Below, piece by piece: positions 1 through 8,000 of a stretch of DNA of 23,675 bases; within the stretch, counting starts at the first letter, position 1, and every line of letters begins with the position of its first letter. The translations under genes were made by a program, and so were the position numbers. The notes under the pieces were generated by a model, which saw only the letters and a list, made by a program, of their open reading frames with translations, had not been told where the DNA came from and did no database searches. This DNA comes from an uncultured Allosphingosinicella sp. (GTDB lineage: Bacteria > Pseudomonadota > Alphaproteobacteria > Sphingomonadales > Sphingomonadaceae). Where the stretch lies: the NCBI GenBank assembly GCA_934539295.1, contig CAKTCN010000038.1, positions 1-23,675 on the forward strand, written 5' to 3'.

Positions 1-2
1 CC

Positions 3-167
3 GCCGATGCTGCCAGGCGGGTTGCACAACTCAACCCGCCAAGGCACCCTGGCGACCCCGGACTCTACTTATGGGTGGAGGAGAAAAGGGGAGCACGTCA
101 TGTAATCAGAACGCTCAATCGCATCGGTGAGCAAAAAAATAGCGGCCGAAGCCGCTATTCTCTTTAA
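3..167 (+). CDS. possible 3' end of an unidentified gene (partial)
   Basis: Reading frame 3 is open from the left edge to a TAA at 165-167 and would encode 54 C-terminal residues that look protein-like, with a PGLYLWVEEKRG stretch and a basic tail. I do not recognise the family. The other two forward frames are also open for 34 and 42 codons, so the frame choice is weak. The last codons run through the hairpin that I assign as terminator of the minus-strand gene at 183-410. The segment could equally be non-coding, because a 9-bp inverted repeat lies at 16-40. Confidence 0.25.
   Translation, partial: ADAARRVAQLNPPRHPGDPGLYLWVEEKRGARHVIRTLNRIGEQKNSGRSRYSL
133..159 (-). terminator. rho-independent terminator of the 183-410 gene
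   Basis: Read on the minus strand, a perfect 9-bp stem AATAGCGGC/GCCGCTATT (138-159) closes a TTCG tetraloop and runs into seven Ts (139-133). It lies about 25 bases after the stop codon of the small minus-strand gene. The plus strand has only a weak CTCTTT run, so termination should be mainly in the minus direction. Confidence 0.85.
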
Positions 168-182
168 CTCGCTCAACGAAGC

Positions 183-410
183 TTACGGGCTTTCGGGTTC
201 GTCATCATCGACCGCAACCACAATTCCGGTAACAACCGCCGCGAGAGCGAGAAGCGGGATCAGGAAGCCGCCGCCGAGCTCCGACTCATTTTCCAGCGAA
301 GCGCTGGCACGGGCAACCGAGAGGCTGCTCGCGGGATTAGCAGCCAGCAGGGGAGCGCTCGTCATCGACAACGCTGCCACAGCGGCCACGGAAAGCTTGC
401 GAAAACTCAT
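183..410 (-). CDS. small secreted/membrane protein, paralogue of 3240-3488
   Basis: The product has 75 residues and an unknown function. It has an N-terminal signal peptide (basic MSFRK, hydrophobic core, likely cleavage near LLAAN around residues 22-25). A short polar stretch with SLENESELGGG (residues 39-48) follows, then one hydrophobic segment (about 49-67) and an acidic tail ending DDDEPESP. I chose the ATG at 410 because an AGGGGAG Shine-Dalgarno lies 5-11 bases upstream and the signal peptide begins there; a longer in-frame start at 569 adds a sequence with no secretion character. The 82-residue protein at 3240-3488 has the same architecture and similar SLExExxLxGG and acidic xSP-ending motifs. 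It has its own terminator. A compact hairpin sits in its leader (453-476). Confidence 0.75.
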   Translation of the reverse strand: MSFRKLSVAAVAALSMTSAPLLAANPASSLSVARASASLENESELGGGFLIPLLALAAVVTGIVVAVDDDEPESP

Positions 411-452
411 TTCTACTCCCCTTCTGGCACTACAACGAATCCCGACTGCCAT

Positions 453-476
453 AGGCTTACCACTTTGGCAAGCCCT
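453..476 (-). promoter_or_regulatory. hairpin in leader of the 183-410 gene
   Basis: On the minus strand GCTTGCCA and TGGTAAGC form an 8-bp stem (one G-U pair) around a three-base loop, about 43 bases before the start codon. There is no T-run, so it is not a classical terminator. It may be an mRNA-stabilising or regulatory hairpin, or an operator. No role is known. Confidence 0.35.
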
Positions 477-598
477 TGTTGCGGTGCAGCACCGGGCTGA
501 GCCGGCGTGGGATATGGTGCGGATCGAGGAGCGAGCAATCTTGATGGGACGGTATCCTGCCGTTTGCACGCCCAGGTAAGTGGAGCTAGCAGGTCGGC

Positions 599-1612
599 AT
601 GATCAAAGGCGCTTTTCTCACATTTCTGCTGGCGTTCGCTCTTCCCTCGCAGGCGAGCGCTTCCGTGGAGAGCGCGATCGAAGCGGCGCGTTCGCTGGTC
701 GCCCTTCGAGCGATGGACGCCCGGGTTTTGACGATCGGGCACAGGCTGGCGGTCGCCAACGCCGATCTCTGCCCGGATCGGGCGATCGCGCCGGGAATCG
801 TCGTCCACGGCCTATCTCAATATGGTCCCGATCACCGGCAGGCTGCCAAGGCGGCGTTCGGCCTTGGCGAGCAGCCAGCGATCCTTGCCCTCGCGAGGGG
901 CGGCGCGGCGGCAGCCGCCGGGCTTCGGGAGGATGATCAGCTTATCCGGGTCGGTGACGGGATTTTCGCGCCAGACGCGCCTGGCGAAGCGAGCAGCTAT
1001 GCCGTGGTGGGCGGCTGGACCGTCCAGCTCGAGAAGGGGCTGCAGGCCGGCACCGTGCCCGTGGACATATTGCGCAACGGGCAGAAGCTGACGGTCAGCA
1101 TCAGCCCCGAGCAAGGCTGCCCGAGCCGCTTCCAGGTTGTCGTGGCGAGCAGGTTCGGGGGCAAGGCGGACGGCAATTACGTCCAGCTTACCTCCAATCT
1201 GGTGCACCGGGTACAGGATGACGGGGAACTGGCCGCGGTGCTGGCGCACGAACTGGCCCACAACATCCTGCGTCATCGCGATCGCCTGAATGAAGCTGGG
1301 GTGTCGCGCGGCGTGCTCAAATATTTCGGCAAGAACGCGTCCAGCATCAAGCAAACGGAGATCGAGGCCGATCGCCTGAGCGTCTACCTTCTGGAGCGGG
1401 CGGGCTATCCGCCCGCTGCGGCCGAAGCCTTCTGGCGTCGCTTTGGGCCACAGCATCCTTGGGGACCGTTCGGCACCCCCACTCATCCGGGCTGGCGATC
1501 GCGCGCGCAATCTCTGGCCGAAGAGGCGGCCGAACTGAAGCGCCGGAAGGATGCCGGTGAAACGCGTCCGCTGCCGGATTTCATGCAGATGAGGCAGGGC
1601 GCCCCGGACTAG
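599..1612 (+). CDS. PDZ-containing M48 family zinc metalloprotease
   Basis: The product has 337 residues. A signal peptide (about 1-22, ending QASA) exports it. A PDZ-like domain lies at about residues 90-168, with the typical GGAAAAAGLREDDQLIRVGDG carboxylate-loop and strand pattern. The M48 peptidase domain follows: H217-E218-L-A-H221 is the zinc-binding HExxH helix, and E254-I-E-A-D258 gives the third ligand in the ExxxD pattern. It is therefore a periplasmic or outer-membrane-associated protease of the BepA/LoiP-like M48 group, with the PDZ placed before the catalytic domain. The two mature cysteines (about 58 and 174) could form a disulfide. The start at 599 has only a weak ribosome site (GTGGAG about 14 bases upstream), but it places the signal peptide at the N-terminus. 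The substrate cannot be told from the sequence. The gene stands alone and converges on the phosphatase gene 13 bases downstream. Confidence 0.85.
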   Translation: MIKGAFLTFLLAFALPSQASASVESAIEAARSLVALRAMDARVLTIGHRLAVANADLCPDRAIAPGIVVHGLSQYGPDHRQAAKAAFGLGEQPAILALARGGAAAAAGLREDDQLIRVGDGIFAPDAPGEASSYAVVGGWTVQLEKGLQAGTVPVDILRNGQKLTVSISPEQGCPSRFQVVVASRFGGKADGNYVQLTSNLVHRVQDDGELAAVLAHELAHNILRHRDRLNEAGVSRGVLKYFGKNASSIKQTEIEADRLSVYLLERAGYPPAAAEAFWRRFGPQHPWGPFGTPTHPGWRSRAQSLAEEAAELKRRKDAGETRPLPDFMQMRQGAPD

Positions 1613-1625
1613 GAGCGCTTCGGCT

Positions 1626-2420
1626 TCAGTCCGTCAGCAGGCCCCAGCGCGGGTCGGGAGCGCCGCTGGCGGTCAAAAACCAGCTCTCCTCGCCCTCCAG
1701 GCCGAGCGCGGTGAGCTTGCCCGATGCGAATGCGCCGGTGTCGATGCCGATCCGGTTGGCGCGCACATCCGCAGCCGGGCTGATGCTGTGGCCGTGGACG
1801 ACCAGACGGGGGTGGCGGACCCGGGACCTTAAAAAGTCTTCGCGGATCCAGCGCAGGTCGGAGGATTTCTGATCCGCCAGCGCGATGTCCGGCCGGATGC
1901 CGGCGTGGACGAACAGGTAATCGCCGATATCGACCATATTCTCCATGGCTGAGAGGAAGGCGAGATGTTCGGCCGGCACGTGGCTGGCAATCAGCGCAGC
2001 GAGCGCGTCGAAATCGGCGCATTCATAGTCCTGATTGCTGATCCCGTAGCTCAGGATCGTTTCCCTGCCGCCGATGCGCGTGAGGAAACGCAGCGACTTG
2101 GCATCGCCTTCCAGCGCCTTGAGGAAGACTTCGTCGTGATTGCCGAACAAGAGGCGGATCGTCCGCCCTGAACCCCGCAAGCCGATGAGCCGGTCGATTA
2201 CGCCGCGCGAGTCAGGGCCACGATCGACGAGGTCGCCAAGGAAGACGATGCTGGTTCTGGCAGGGCCGCGCGCAGCCTCGTCGGCGTCGATCTGAGCGAG
2301 CAGTGTATCGAGAAGGTCGCGGCGGCCGTGAATGTCGCCGATCGCATAAACACGCTCGCCATTGGGGATGCGAGGCTTGCTCCTTGTTCGAAGGGCAGTG
2401 GAAAGTCGCTTGAGCACCAT
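1626..2420 (-). CDS. PPP-family metallophosphoesterase (serine/threonine phosphatase type)
   Basis: The product is a cytoplasmic protein of 264 residues with the full PPP signature: G28-D-I-H-G32, G62-D-L-V-D-R-G68 and G93-N-H-D-E97, followed by a VHAGI histidine motif and a C-terminal VVHGHS. These residues bind the two catalytic metals. The size and motif spacing match bacterial PrpA/PphA-like or ApaH-like phosphatases. The physiological substrate (phosphoprotein or a nucleotide such as Ap4A) cannot be decided by eye. I chose the ATG at 2420 because the phosphatase fold starts about 25 residues later. The open frame continues upstream to 2954, but that part lies antisense to the lipoprotein gene and has no family character. 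The Shine-Dalgarno is poor, so the start is less certain than the function. Confidence 0.85.
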   Translation of the reverse strand: MVLKRLSTALRTRSKPRIPNGERVYAIGDIHGRRDLLDTLLAQIDADEAARGPARTSIVFLGDLVDRGPDSRGVIDRLIGLRGSGRTIRLLFGNHDEVFLKALEGDAKSLRFLTRIGGRETILSYGISNQDYECADFDALAALIASHVPAEHLAFLSAMENMVDIGDYLFVHAGIRPDIALADQKSSDLRWIREDFLRSRVRHPRLVVHGHSISPAADVRANRIGIDTGAFASGKLTALGLEGEESWFLTASGAPDPRWGLLTD

Positions 2421-2540
2421 GGCCGGGATTTCGCTCGATTTTTCTATGAGGTAGTGCGGTGCAGGCTTGCTGCTTGGATCGCCGCGGCTTCTACCGGTTT
2501 TCCGAACCGGGGTGAACAGCGTCGAATGCGGAGAGTTGAA

Positions 2541-3065
2541 ATGCGGTTGTGGCGCGTCTTGTTCCTGCTCGTGCTTGCCGGCTGCGGTGCCGTGCCCGCC
2601 GGTGCGGCAGTGGAGATCGGTTTCTATTCGCGCGAGCTCGGCGCCAACAACTTTCCGCACGCATTCGTCACCTTGAAGGGACGCCTTGATTCGGATGGAA
2701 CGGTGATCGATCAGAGCTGGGGCTTCACCGCCAAGGCCGTGACCCCGGCCATCCTGATGGGCTCGGTCGGTGGCAAGGTCATCGCCGAGCATCCCAGTTA
2801 TGTCGCAAAGAGTGATCGGCAGTTCGCACTCATCCTCTCGGATGCGCAATATCGGACGGTTATGGAAAAGGTGGAAGAGTGGCGCGCGCGCAAGCAGCCG
2901 TCCTACAACCTCAATCGCGCCAACTGCGTGCATTTCGTGGGCGAAATGGCCCAAGCGGCAGGCTTGACGGTGGAATTCCGCAAGGAGCTGATGAAAAAGC
3001 CACGATCATTCCTGATCTTCGTGCGCGAATCGAATGCGCAGCAGTTGGACACGGCCGCGGATTGA
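2541..3065 (+). CDS. lipoprotein, probable permuted NlpC/P60 (LRAT-like) fold
   Basis: The product has 174 residues. The N-terminus is a lipoprotein signal with lipobox L-A-G-C15. Cleavage after AGAA (about residue 23) is a possible alternative. I see no close family match. Two features suggest a circularly permuted NlpC/P60 (YaeF/LRAT-type) cysteine hydrolase: an early histidine in a strand-like FPHAFVTL (H40) and a late N-C129-V-H-F with a following helix (GEMAQAAGL). In that permuted group the histidine precedes the cysteine. The order fits, but the assignment is inference. The ATG at 2541 has GGAGAG 5-10 bases upstream. The ATG at 2526 is in frame and adds only five residues. The gene is divergent from the phosphatase gene with 120 bases between starts. 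Confidence 0.7.
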   Translation: MRLWRVLFLLVLAGCGAVPAGAAVEIGFYSRELGANNFPHAFVTLKGRLDSDGTVIDQSWGFTAKAVTPAILMGSVGGKVIAEHPSYVAKSDRQFALILSDAQYRTVMEKVEEWRARKQPSYNLNRANCVHFVGEMAQAAGLTVEFRKELMKKPRSFLIFVRESNAQQLDTAAD

Positions 3066-3184
3066 ATTGTTGCCGCAGTGCAACACCTTGTGGGCTTCTG
3101 ATGCCATGGCAAAGCGATATGCGGCCAAATGCGCGTAATTTCGGACTGGTTACTTACCCGTCTCGATTGACGGTGCGGAAACTT

Positions 3185-3216
3185 TTCGGGCATTAGTCGT
3201 TCTCCGACGGCCCGAA
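3185..3216 (+). promoter_or_regulatory. leader hairpin ahead of the 3240-3488 gene
   Basis: TTCGGGC (3185-3191) pairs with GCCCGAA (3210-3216). Inside it GTCG (3196-3199) pairs with CGAC (3205-3208). The structure ends 11 bases before the AGGAGG Shine-Dalgarno at 3228-3233. It could modulate translation or protect the 5' end. There is no T-run. Confidence 0.35.
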
Positions 3217-3239
3217 CCACGGTTCACAGGAGGAATGTA

Positions 3240-3488
3240 ATGATTTCGAAGAAGTTGGCGGCGCTTGCTGCCGCGTCTTTGCTGGCGGGTACCACCCCGG
3301 CAATGGCACAGCCGGCCGCTCTGGCGCTCAGCCCGAGCATCGCTCTGGACCGCGCTGGTGCGAGCCTTGAGGAAGAGAATGATCTCGCCGGTGGTCTGCT
3401 GGTGGCGATCCTCGGCATCGGCGTCGTCGCCGGCGCGGTTCTCGCGTTCACGGACGACTCGGACGAAGATCTTCCCGACAGCCCGTAA
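3240..3488 (+). CDS. small secreted/membrane protein, paralogue of 183-410
   Basis: The product has 82 residues and an unknown function. It has a signal peptide with likely cleavage at AMA|QPA (about residue 23), then a short polar linker with ASLEEENDLAGG, one hydrophobic segment (about 52-70) and a strongly acidic tail ending in DEDLPDSP. A perfect AGGAGG ribosome site six bases before the ATG implies strong translation. An intrinsic terminator follows directly, so it is a monocistronic, probably abundant small envelope protein. The same architecture is seen in the 75-residue protein at 183-410. A similar 'hydrophobic segment then acidic' module appears at residues 161-195 of the giant protein at 5072-9820. 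Confidence 0.8.
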   Translation: MISKKLAALAAASLLAGTTPAMAQPAALALSPSIALDRAGASLEEENDLAGGLLVAILGIGVVAGAVLAFTDDSDEDLPDSP

Positions 3489-3510
3489 GGCCTGAACGTT
3501 TAGGAAAAGA

Positions 3511-3541
3511 AACGCCCCGGGGAAACCTGGGGCGTTTTTTT
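3511..3541 (+). terminator. rho-independent terminator of the 3240-3488 gene
   Basis: AACGCCCCGG (3511-3520) pairs with CCTGGGGCGTT (one bulged T, ending at about 3536) around a GGAAA loop, and is followed by an unbroken T-run to 3541. It begins 22 bases after the stop codon. Confidence 0.9.
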
Positions 3542-3696
3542 GCGGAGGTCAGGCGATCGCCGGCAGGATGATGAGGCTGCCCTCAGATCGGCAGGCGCGA
3601 CTTGTGCGGCAGTTCGGCAACATCTGGGCGGCTAGAGCCCCCATGCGGCGGGCAGGCGCGCATGCTGCTCAACCCCCCGTCATGGTCAGTTTTCGA

Positions 3697-4704
3697 TCAG
3701 GATGCCGCGAGTAACCGCTCGGTGTTTGCGGCCCGGATCGGCGCATCGTCGAACTCCCGCGTGCGGAAGTAGGCAATGGTGTGGGTCAGGCCCTCACGCA
3801 GTTGCACCGGCGGCTCCCAGTCGAGCGTGCGACGAGCCTGGGAGATGTCTGGCCGGCGCTGCATCGGATCGTCCTGCGGAAGCGGCCGATACTCGATCTG
3901 CGAGCTGGAGCCGGTAAGTTCGATCACCAGTTCGGCCAACTCGCGGATCGTGAATTCGTTGGGATTGCCGATGTTCATCGGCCCGGTGACATCCGACGGA
4001 CTGCTCATCAAGCGCAGAAAACCCTCGATCAGGTCACTGACGAAGCAGAAGGACCGGGTTTGGCTGCCATCGCCATAGATGGTGATCGGCTCGCCCTTCA
4101 GCGCCTGCATGATGAAGTTGGACACCACGCGCCCGTCGGCCGGGTGCATGCGCGGCCCGTAGGTATTGAAGATGCGCACGACCTTGATGTCGAGCCCGTG
4201 CTGTCGGTGATAGTCGAAAAACAGGGTTTCGGCGCAGCGCTTCCCCTCGTCATAGCAGGAGCGGATGCCGATCGGATTCACGTTGCCCCAGTAGCCTTCC
4301 TGCTGCGGGTGGACGGAGGGGTCGCCATAGACTTCACTGGTCGACGCCTGGAATATCCGGCACTTCAACCGCTTCGCCAAGCCAAGCATGTTGATGGCAC
4401 CGTGCACCGACGTTTTGGTCGTCTGCACCGGGTCGTGCTGATAATGGACGGGCGATGCCGGACAGGCCAGATTGTAGATCTCGTCCACCTCAACGAAGAG
4501 CGGGAAACAGACATCGTGGCGCATGAACTCGAATCGCGGATGATCGTGCAAATGCTCGATATTGCGCTTGGTGCCTGTAAACAGGTTGTCCACACATAGG
4601 ACCTCGTGTCCCTGATCGAGCAGGCGATCGATAAGGTGGGAGCCTAGGAACCCGGCCCCGCCGGTCACCAGCACGCGCTTTTGCGAAAAGTAGTTGCGGC
4701 TCAT
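3697..4704 (-). CDS. UDP-glucuronate decarboxylase (UDP-xylose synthase)
   Basis: The product is a cytoplasmic extended short-chain dehydrogenase of 335 residues that converts UDP-glucuronate to UDP-xylose with bound NAD. The Rossmann motif is G15-G-A-G-F-L-G21. The family motif [12 protein letters not shown] is typical of UXS enzymes. The catalytic set is STSEVYG plus Y151-D-E-G-K155. Motifs [10 protein letters not shown] and DGSQTRSF match the family. The length matches bacterial UXS. The ATG at 4704 is preferred because GGGAG lies five bases upstream. An in-frame ATG at 4716 adds four residues but has no ribosome site. Its substrate is the product of the UDP-glucose dehydrogenase at 14601-15911, so the two genes flank the secretion operon and belong to one pathway. 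It is divergent from the giant-protein gene. Confidence 0.93.
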   Translation of the reverse strand: MSRNYFSQKRVLVTGGAGFLGSHLIDRLLDQGHEVLCVDNLFTGTKRNIEHLHDHPRFEFMRHDVCFPLFVEVDEIYNLACPASPVHYQHDPVQTTKTSVHGAINMLGLAKRLKCRIFQASTSEVYGDPSVHPQQEGYWGNVNPIGIRSCYDEGKRCAETLFFDYHRQHGLDIKVVRIFNTYGPRMHPADGRVVSNFIMQALKGEPITIYGDGSQTRSFCFVSDLIEGFLRLMSSPSDVTGPMNIGNPNEFTIRELAELVIELTGSSSQIEYRPLPQDDPMQRRPDISQARRTLDWEPPVQLREGLTHTIAYFRTREFDDAPIRAANTERLLAAS

Positions 4705-4773
4705 CTCGTCTCCCATGCAGATTGTTTCGGGTCTGCAAGCTTCCTGTCATCTAAGTAGTTGAGCTCTGATTCG

Positions 4774-4820
4774 GTTCCCAGGGATATCGTTTTCTGCCTA
4801 AAACTTTAGGCGCAGGGAAC
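4774..4820. promoter_or_regulatory. nested inverted repeat, candidate operator
   Basis: GTTCCC (4774-4779) and GGGAAC (4815-4820) form an outer inverted repeat. Inside it GCCTAAA (4796-4802) and TTTAGGC (4805-4811) form a perfect 16-base palindrome with a two-base centre. The site lies between divergent promoters, so a dimeric regulator could control the UDP-xylose synthase gene, the secretion operon, or both. No regulator gene is in the window. Confidence 0.45.
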
Positions 4821-4943
4821 GTCTACTACCTTCGACATAGATGCCGAGACAGAGCCCATGGCGTCCACGCGGGTGCGGGCATACGGGCCGCGGCGTAGGT
4901 AGAGCTAAAGACTCATCCGCTTGAGGAGATTGGCAAATAAGGG

Positions 4944-4973
4944 TTGCAAATCTTGCCCGTTGCAGCGCAATAT
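4944..4973 (+). promoter_or_regulatory. candidate promoter of the giant-protein/secretion operon
   Basis: TTGCAA (4944-4949) and CAATAT (4968-4973) are separated by 18 bases and resemble a sigma-70 -35/-10 pair. Transcription would begin about 90 bases before the ATG at 5072. The match is by eye and moderate. Confidence 0.3.
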
Positions 4974-5071
4974 AAAGGAACAGCTAGGCGGGCTGTGTCC
5001 TGTTCGGGTCAACCGAAAGGGCAACTGGGGATGTGATCGCCCTCTGCGGAGGGAACGTTAGGGGGATTCTA

Positions 5072-8000
5072 ATGGCGCGGCGTATTGCCAAGCTTCCTGC
5101 GCGCAATTTCGTGCGGCTTCGCGGGAGCAAGATCGAATTTGCAGTCGGTCTGCTGCTGACTTCGTTCCTCCAGGCCCGGGCTGCGGAAGCGTCCACGGTC
5201 GATAATCTTCATACGGTTGATTTGGTTCCGCAGGTTGAGCCTGTCGTTGAAGCCAAGTTGCCGGAATGGCTCGCGAATATTGATGCGGATGCGCTTGAGC
5301 AGATGTCGCCTGAGGAGTTGAAGGCTCTTCTTGGCGACGAGTTGCTCGCGCAGCTCGGCCTCGACCCTGAGCTTTTTGCGCAGCTTCTGGACGGCGATCT
5401 CGAGGAGGCCATCCGGCAGCTGGAGGCTGCATTCCGTGACAAGCTGGAGTTGGCTGCCGCTCAGGCCGGCGCGGGTGTCGAGAACGGCGAGATCCGCGCG
5501 GCTGCGACCGATTCCGATGGGTCGGGCGACGAGGCTGGTGCTGCCTTGGGTGAGGGCATTCCGCTCCTTTGGGTCATTGGTGGCCTCGCTGCTGTCGGGG
5601 GGGTCGGCTACGCGCTTTTGGGTGGCGACTCGAACGAGGATCCGGAGGCGGTCAGCGACAGCTTCACGACCAATGAGGATGCGCCGCTCACGTTCGACGT
5701 GCGTTCGAACGACAAGGATGGCGATGGCGACTCGCTGGTTGTTACGCACATCAATGGTACGGCGATCACCACTACGGCTCCGGTCGCGATCACTGGTGGT
5801 AGCGTCAGCCTGGGCGCCGACGGTCGCCTGACTTTCACGCCCAACGCGAACTTCAACGGTTCGCCGAGCTTCACCTATACGGTAAGCGACGGCAACGGCG
5901 GCATGTCCGATGCGACTGTCGCCCTTACGGTCACGGCGGTGAACGATGCGCCCGTGGCCGTGGCCGATACCTTCACGACCAACGAAGATACGGCGGTCAC
6001 CATCAACGTTCGTGGCAACGACACGGATGTCGAGGGCAATACGCTGACCGTCACGCAGGTGAACGGCGCGGCCATCAATGCGACGACGCCGGTAACTGTC
6101 ACCGGCGGCGTGGTTAGCCTGGTCAACGGTAGCCTTGTCTTTACGCCGAATGCCAACTTCAACGGCACGCCGAGCTTCACCTACACGGTGAATGACGGAA
6201 ATGGCGGTACGTCGACGGCAACTGTCAGCGGCACGGTCGTGGCGGTGAACGATGCGCCGGTAAACACGGTGCCGGGTGCCATCACTCTTGCCCAGAATGG
6301 ATCGGTCGCGGTCGCGGGTCTCTCGGTCGCCGACGTCGATGGCGGCACGGGTGCCGTCACCACCAAGGTAAGCGTTCAATTCGGCAACCTGACGGTCGGC
6401 ACGGTTGAGAATGGCGCGACGGTTGTTGGGTCCGGCACGGGCGAGATCACGCTTACCGGTTCGCTGGCTCAGATCAATGCGACGCTTGCTGCGATCAGCT
6501 ACGCGCCAAATGCTGGCTATGCCGGTGCCGACTCGCTCGTCATCACGACTACTGACGCGGGCGGCCTGTCGGACACCGACACGCTTAGCCTGACGGTCGC
6601 GCGCGTTCAGGCCGGTATAGTCCAGGACGGTTATATTGAGGGCGCACAAGTCTTCTACGACGCCGATGGCGACGGGCAGTATGACGAGGGCGAGCCTATC
6701 GCCTTCACCAACGCCCAAGGCCAGTATTCGCTGGCGTTGCCGGAAGGCGCCACTGGCAGCATCATCGCTCTCGGCGGTGTCAACATCGACACCGGTTTGC
6801 CGAACGTCATGCCGCTGAAGGCGCCGATTGGGTCGAGTGTGGTAAACCCGCTCTCCACCCTGGTCGCCGAGTTGGTCGAGAGCGGCGTACCGGTGGCTGC
6901 GGCGAATGCTGCGGTTGCGGCTTCTCTTGGTCTGCCTGAAGGCACAGATCTTACGAACTTCGACTTCCTCGACGCGGACAACAATGCCGAGGCTGCACTT
7001 GCCGTGCAGAAGGCGGCGACCCAGATCGCGCAGCTCGTCACGGATGCCGTCGAGGCAGGGGTCAATCCGGCTGCCCTGGTTGCTGCCATTTCGCAGATGA
7101 CTGCGGGTGGTGCGCCCATGGACCTCACTGCGCCGGCGGCGCTGACCAGCGTGCTGGTGTCCGCGGGTGCGTCGGCCGTGCTGGCGGCAAGCGTCGCAAC
7201 GGCCGCCGCCGCGGTCAACAAGGCGATCCAGCAGGCGACCAGCCCTGATCAGATTTCCAACATCCAGGAAGAGTTCAACCAGCCCGGTGCGAACCTGCCG
7301 GTGCTGGCGCTTGATGACGAGGGCGAGACAGCGCTTGGCGGTACTGTCCTCATCGATCTGACCGGGAACGACGTCGATCCGGAAGGTAACCCGCTCAGAT
7401 TGTTGTCGGTGGGTGGCCGTACGATCATTATCGGCCAGCCGATTCCCGTTGAGGGCGGTTCGGTCGTGGTCGGAGCCGACGGGCAGATTGCCTTCACCGC
7501 GGCCCCTGGCTTCGTTGGCGAGACATCGTTCGAATATACTGTCGACGATGGCTCAGGCGGTGTTGGCACGGCAACGGTTACCGTGGACGTGTCGCCGGAA
7601 GGGCCGGTAGCTTCGGTTGATGCGGCGGACTTCGCGGCGTTCGTCGCCAATGCGGATGCGCTTGCCGCAGCGGGCGTCACAACTTTCGATATCGAGGGCG
7701 ATGCCCTGTCGCTTACGGAAGAGCAGGCCGGTGCGCTTCTGGGCGCAGGTATCGACTTCGCGGACTCCGATGTCGTCACTATCGAAGCGGCGGGCACGGA
7801 GCTCAATACGACGCTCAAGGGTCTGCAAGACCTCCATGTCGATCAGGTCTCTGTTAGCGGCCGCACGGTCCTGTCGCTGGATGTGGGCGCGGGCGGCCTT
7901 GCCGCGCTCGACGCGTCGGATCTGCCGCAGTTTGACGTGGCGCAGAGCGACGCGTCGCTTGACGTTACGTTGAACCTGGAGGCCGGGTCGCTCGGCGATA

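Larger units (their letters stand above)
4705..5071. other. divergent intergenic control region (367 bases)
   Basis: This region lies between the start codons of the UDP-xylose synthase gene (minus) and the giant repeat protein gene (plus). It is visibly more AT-rich in parts than its neighbours. It contains a nested inverted repeat (4774-4820), a possible plus-strand promoter (4944-4973) and the Shine-Dalgarno AGGGGG at 5060-5065. An in-frame GTG at 5033 would lengthen the giant protein by 13 residues but lacks a good ribosome site. I see no RNA gene or small ORF with support. Confidence 0.6.

Noticed and set aside
2328..2540. N-terminal extension of the lipoprotein frame
   Set aside because: It overlaps the phosphatase gene antisense and would bury the lipoprotein signal sequence; GGAGAG supports the start at 2541.
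2421..2954. N-terminal extension of the phosphatase frame
   Set aside because: It lies antisense to the lipoprotein gene and has no family similarity; the PPP fold begins after the ATG at 2420.
5072..5650. LapA-type retention module with LapG cleavage site
   Set aside because: I see no clear (T/A/P)AA(G/V)-type site in the right context (only AAAQAG near residue 130), and no lapG/lapD genes are in the window.
5069..6718. 549-residue open frame antisense to the giant protein gene
   Set aside because: It is a GC-rich shadow of the repeat-encoding gene: it lacks domain motifs and mirrors the codon pattern of the sense strand, which has clear modules and a ribosome site.
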